Below, one piece after another: positions 22,281 through 24,462 of a stretch of 24,462 nucleotides of DNA. Position numbers and translations under genes: made by a program. This DNA comes from DATHGT01 sp035317605. GTDB taxonomy: Bacteria > Methylomirabilota > Methylomirabilia > Rokubacteriales > CSP1-6. How positions within the stretch are numbered: position 1 is the stretch's first letter; each line of letters opens with the position of its first letter. The stretch spans positions 1 to 24,462 of the forward strand of contig DATHGT010000088.1 of NCBI GenBank assembly GCA_035317605.1. The letters are read 5' to 3'. The notes below the pieces were generated by a model that worked only from the letters and a program-made list of their open reading frames with translations, was not told the origin of the DNA and did not search any database.

Positions 22281-22712
22281 TCAGCCCAGGCGTCGCTCGC
22301 GGATGTACTCGACGTCCATGGTCGTGACCTTCCCGGTGTCGCCGGCGGCGGTGTACACCGCCACCACGTCGAGGCTCCGGGGGCTCTCGATGACCAGGAA
22401 TCCTTCGAAGCCGTGGATCAGGTGAAGGTCGAACTTGTTCACCTGGCTGCAGTCGACTTTGGTCGCCTGGTCTGGCTTCAGCTCACCCCGGATGAAGCCC
22501 GAGATGTCGCCGCCGGCCGACGCCAGCTTCATCCGGAAGACCACGGCGACCGCGTTCGGGTTGTGGACGTTGACGACGGTCTCGTAGGTGCCGGGAAGGA
22601 GCGAGGTGGTCGTCTGCGACGTCCCCGGAATGTTGGCCGTACACAGGAACTTGACCGCGTACTGGAAGGCGAAGCGGGCGGCGGCGGCTCGTGCGGGTTT
22701 CTTGGTCGCCAT
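22281..22712 (-). CDS. Conserved-looking hypothetical beta-rich protein
   Basis: A 143-residue protein without a signal peptide; the N-terminus is basic (ATKKPARAAAARF). The body looks like one beta-sandwich: FLCTANIPGTSQT, LLPGTYETVVNVHNPNAVAV, VFRMKLAS, FIRGELKPDQATKVDCSQVN, IHGFEGFLVIESPRSLDVVAVYTA, ending in DVEYIRERRLG. The phrase VNVHNPN and the DVVAVYTA strand suggest a protein-interaction or shell-like role, but I do not know a characterised family. The start at ATG 22712 is fixed by GAGGAG 6 bases upstream. It follows the 274-residue gene by 26 bases, so the two form one unit. Confidence 0.82.
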   Translation of the reverse strand: MATKKPARAAAARFAFQYAVKFLCTANIPGTSQTTTSLLPGTYETVVNVHNPNAVAVVFRMKLASAGGDISGFIRGELKPDQATKVDCSQVNKFDLHLIHGFEGFLVIESPRSLDVVAVYTAAGDTGKVTTMDVEYIRERRLG

Positions 22713-22738
22713 GATGTGCTCCTCTTCGACGCGCTGTC

Positions 22739-23563
22739 TCAGCGAGAGGGCGCGGGGTTGCTGAAGAACGTCACGGTGCCCGTGCCAACGTTGCCGGTGC
22801 TCAGCTGGCGCGCGCTGACGATCGCCTCGTAGAAGATCGGATCGGTGGTGCGGTTCGACGGCATCTGCCATGTGCCCGCGAACAGGCCCGACGTGTGGGT
22901 CTGGTTGAACGCGAGCGTCACCGTGTCGAGGAGGGGGCCACCGACTTCGCGGATCTGGGCGGATACGTCGAAGTCACCGGGCACCCACGGATTGTCGCTC
23001 GGTTCGTCGTTGATCGGGCAGCCGCACATCATCGCGACGTTGGCGACGAGGTCGAGCGCGGTCGGGGAGCTGGACGGTGGGAAGGCGGTGTGAGTGGCTG
23101 GGCTCATCACCTGCACGAGCAGTCCGGGCAGCAGGAGGACCAGGCCGGGCGGCTGGGTGAGGTTCTGACCCGGAACGATCCACTGCGTGGCGGTGACCCG
23201 GTGCGCCGACTGGAGTCCTCCGAGCGGTCCGTAGACCTCGAAGCCGAGCAGCCGGGGCCGATCGAGAAACAGCGTGGCCGTGAACGACGACGTGTTGGTC
23301 TTCCGGGAGTCGGTGTCGACGGCGAGCAGCCACTGCACGGTGCTTTGGCCCGTGGCCGGCGTGACGATGGTGCTGAGCGATGCGTTGGCCGCGTAGCTCG
23401 GGCTGAGCGTGCCCGAGACGCCGGCCGTGGTCCCGGTCGCGAACAGCTCCCCGGTCTGGGCGTCGCGGATCGTCACCACCGCGCCACCGATGTCGTCGCC
23501 CAGGAACTTCCCGCCCCGCGCCTGCACGCGCACGGTGATGCGGGTCTCCCTCACGTCTGCCAT
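22739..23563 (-). CDS. Hypothetical beta-rich protein
   Basis: A 274-residue protein of unknown function. It is rich in Thr, Ser, Val and Gly, and it appears to contain two Ig-like beta-sandwich regions. The first (about 7-105) begins RITVRVQARGGKFLGDDIGGAVVTI. The second (about 185-270) contains WVPGDFDVSAQIREVGG, HTSGLFAGTWQM and YEAIVSARQLSTGNVG. Between them lies a Pro-rich hydrophobic segment (LTQPPGLVLLLPGLLVQVMS) and CGCPINDEPSDNPW with a CxC pair. No signal peptide is seen. It starts at ATG 23563, preceded by GATACT and seven bases but no Shine-Dalgarno. It is co-transcribed with the 143-residue gene. Confidence 0.8.
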   Translation of the reverse strand: MADVRETRITVRVQARGGKFLGDDIGGAVVTIRDAQTGELFATGTTAGVSGTLSPSYAANASLSTIVTPATGQSTVQWLLAVDTDSRKTNTSSFTATLFLDRPRLLGFEVYGPLGGLQSAHRVTATQWIVPGQNLTQPPGLVLLLPGLLVQVMSPATHTAFPPSSSPTALDLVANVAMMCGCPINDEPSDNPWVPGDFDVSAQIREVGGPLLDTVTLAFNQTHTSGLFAGTWQMPSNRTTDPIFYEAIVSARQLSTGNVGTGTVTFFSNPAPSR

Positions 23564-23570
23564 GTGGGAC

Positions 23571-23576
23571 AGTATC
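23571..23576 (-). promoter_or_regulatory. -10-like element 7 bases before the start codon (possible leaderless mRNA)
   Basis: GATACT on the minus strand, 7 bases before ATG 23563, without a Shine-Dalgarno in the spacer. Confidence 0.35.
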
Positions 23577-23618
23577 GCCCTTTTTGTTTGTCAGATCTCG
23601 CGTTCTCCCGGAATCGGG

Positions 23619-23624
23619 TAGAGT
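23619..23624 (+). promoter_or_regulatory. -10-like element 6 bases before the antitoxin start (possible leaderless mRNA)
   Basis: TAGAGT is followed by six bases and ATG 23631. No Shine-Dalgarno is present; a TTGTCA at 23588-23593 is too far (25 bases) to be a normal -35. Confidence 0.35.
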
Positions 23625-23630
23625 ACGGAC

Positions 23631-23897
23631 ATGGACATCACGATCGAGGTCCCGGACGAGCTAGCGGAGATCCTGCGGCGCACGCCCGAGGAGCTTCGCT
23701 ACGACTTGAAACTTCGGGCCCTGGCGGGACTCGTCGAGCGGGGACTGTTCTCGAGCGGTCGGGCCGCCGAGCTCGCCGGGATCAGCCGGCGCGAATTCCT
23801 CGACTGGTGCGGTCGCTGGCACATCCGGCTGCATCGCTGGGACGACCGCGACCTCGACCACGACGTAGCGTTTTCCCATCGCGACATGCCCGCGTGA
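23631..23897 (+). CDS. UPF0175 family antitoxin
   Basis: An 88-residue protein of the UPF0175 family, usually the antitoxin of DUF3368 toxins. Visible hallmarks are MDITIEVPDELAEIL, RYDLKLRALAGLVERGLFSS, then a helix-turn-helix-like GRAAELAGISRREFLDWCGRW, which may bind the operon's own promoter. The C-terminal tail HRWDDRDLDHDVAF is acidic, as expected for the part that binds and neutralises the toxin. It overlaps the toxin start by 4 bases (GTGA), so the two are coupled and made in order antitoxin then toxin. Confidence 0.9.
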   Translation: MDITIEVPDELAEILRRTPEELRYDLKLRALAGLVERGLFSSGRAAELAGISRREFLDWCGRWHIRLHRWDDRDLDHDVAFSHRDMPA

Positions 23898-24385
23898 TCG
23901 TCTGCCCGAACACGAGCCCGCTCATCGTCCTCGCCCGCCTGGAACATCTCGATCTTCTCGGCGATCCCGCTGACGTCAGGTTGACGCGAGCCGTCCACGA
24001 CGAAATCGGCGACAAGCAGGACGAGGTCGCCGCACGCGTCGCGCAACTGGCCGGGGCCATGCCGCCCATCGTCGATGACGCCGCGTCAGAGAGTGTCGAT
24101 CCGATGCGGGTACTCGGCCGAGGCGAGCGCAGCGTCCTGAACTTTGCCCTGGCGACGGGCACGGACGTTCTCTGTGTTCTCGACGACGCGGCCGCGCGGG
24201 CCGAGGCCCGGCGCCTCCACGTGTCCTTCACCGGCACGTTGGGGCTCATTCTGAAGGCGAAGGCAGCAGGGAGGATCAGCCAGGCGTCCCCATTGCTCCG
24301 ACAAGCGGTCGATGCGGGGCTCTATCTCGACGACTCGACGCTCCGTCGTGCGCTCACTGCCGTCGGTGAGGTGTGGCCAGGCTGA
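23894..24385 (+). CDS. DUF3368 PIN-like toxin (VapC-related)
   Basis: A 163-residue protein of the DUF3368 family, a PIN-like RNase fold distantly related to VapC. The N-terminus VIVCPNTSPLIVLARLEHLDLLG, the central LGRGERSVLNFALATG, the acidic pair in VLCVLDDAAARAEARRL and GTLGLILKAKAAG are the family landmarks. The first catalytic position is Asn (PNTSPL) where VapC has Asp, which I recall as common in DUF3368. The remaining acids are Glu in GRGER and the DD pair. GTG 23894 overlaps the antitoxin stop. The last 77 bases of the window after its stop contain nothing I can identify. Confidence 0.88.
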   Translation: MIVCPNTSPLIVLARLEHLDLLGDPADVRLTRAVHDEIGDKQDEVAARVAQLAGAMPPIVDDAASESVDPMRVLGRGERSVLNFALATGTDVLCVLDDAAARAEARRLHVSFTGTLGLILKAKAAGRISQASPLLRQAVDAGLYLDDSTLRRALTAVGEVWPG

Positions 24386-24462
24386 TTCGCGGTCCCTTCC
24401 GAGCCGCCGGTCACCGAGCCGGACCCGCTGCCGGATGCCACACGAAGTTTTCGCTTGACCGG

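Noticed and set aside
1..24462. TGA reassigned to Trp or Gly across the genome
   Set aside because: TGA ends several intact genes here at expected lengths (for example at 1050, 1838, 5087 and 24385), and Trp or Gly would not fit the catalytic Cys positions.

Overview
This is a GC-rich, densely coded stretch of a bacterial chromosome with 28 supportable protein genes. I see no rRNA, tRNA, insertion sequence or CRISPR array. The content fits an uncultivated soil or subsurface lineage: cyanate use, an oligopeptide-type binding protein, an ACMSD-like amidohydrolase, epoxide hydrolase, dienelactone hydrolase, and many GTG/TTG starts. My best guess is Methylomirabilota/Rokubacteria or a similar group. 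This is inferred from gene content and codon style only; no search was run.

Layout. 1-3415: a cyanate uptake and degradation operon (NrtA/CmpA-type binding protein cut by the window edge, permease, ATPase, cyanase) ending in a stand-alone Fis-type DNA-binding protein. 3416-6232: a secreted dipeptide-type binding protein translationally coupled to an epoxide hydrolase. 6320-7952: two small unknown proteins with overlapping 3' ends and an NDUFA9-like SDR protein. 8024-10402: a secreted two-domain protein joining a serine beta-lactamase-fold hydrolase to a NamZ (DUF1343) muramidase. 10406-12831: a polysaccharide deacetylase and a membrane-anchored DUF4015 putative glycosidase. 12913-14933: an alpha/beta hydrolase convergent with a DAO-family FAD oxidoreductase. 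15186-15572: a Gly-rich RRM RNA-binding protein. 15612-16684: the most interesting part, described below. 16804-20814: DUF1015 protein, small secreted protein, amidohydrolase, Gal80-like Gfo/Idh/MocA protein. 20847-23563 (minus): Tat-exported dienelactone hydrolase, SnoaL-like protein, two unknown beta-rich proteins. 23631-24385: UPF0175/DUF3368 antitoxin-toxin pair.

Main discovery. Two adjacent minus-strand genes, overlapping by GTGA, each contain one in-frame TGA exactly where a redox family has its catalytic cysteine. The first is a peroxiredoxin with TPT-U-TKE; the second is a TlpA/thioredoxin-like protein with WATW-U-PDC. Both read through in one frame into complete domains. Both TGAs are followed by potential hairpins of bacterial SECIS type, very clear in the second gene. 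Both proteins have signal peptides, and the peroxiredoxin has no cysteine at all. I read this as an exported selenoprotein pair, a selenium-based peroxide reductase and its likely reductase partner, which ordinary annotation would record as four fragments or two pseudogenes.

Other threads: several start codons lie 6-7 bases after a TANNNT or related -10-like hexamer with no Shine-Dalgarno, suggesting frequent leaderless transcripts. Three inverted repeats sit at gene ends and look like terminators.
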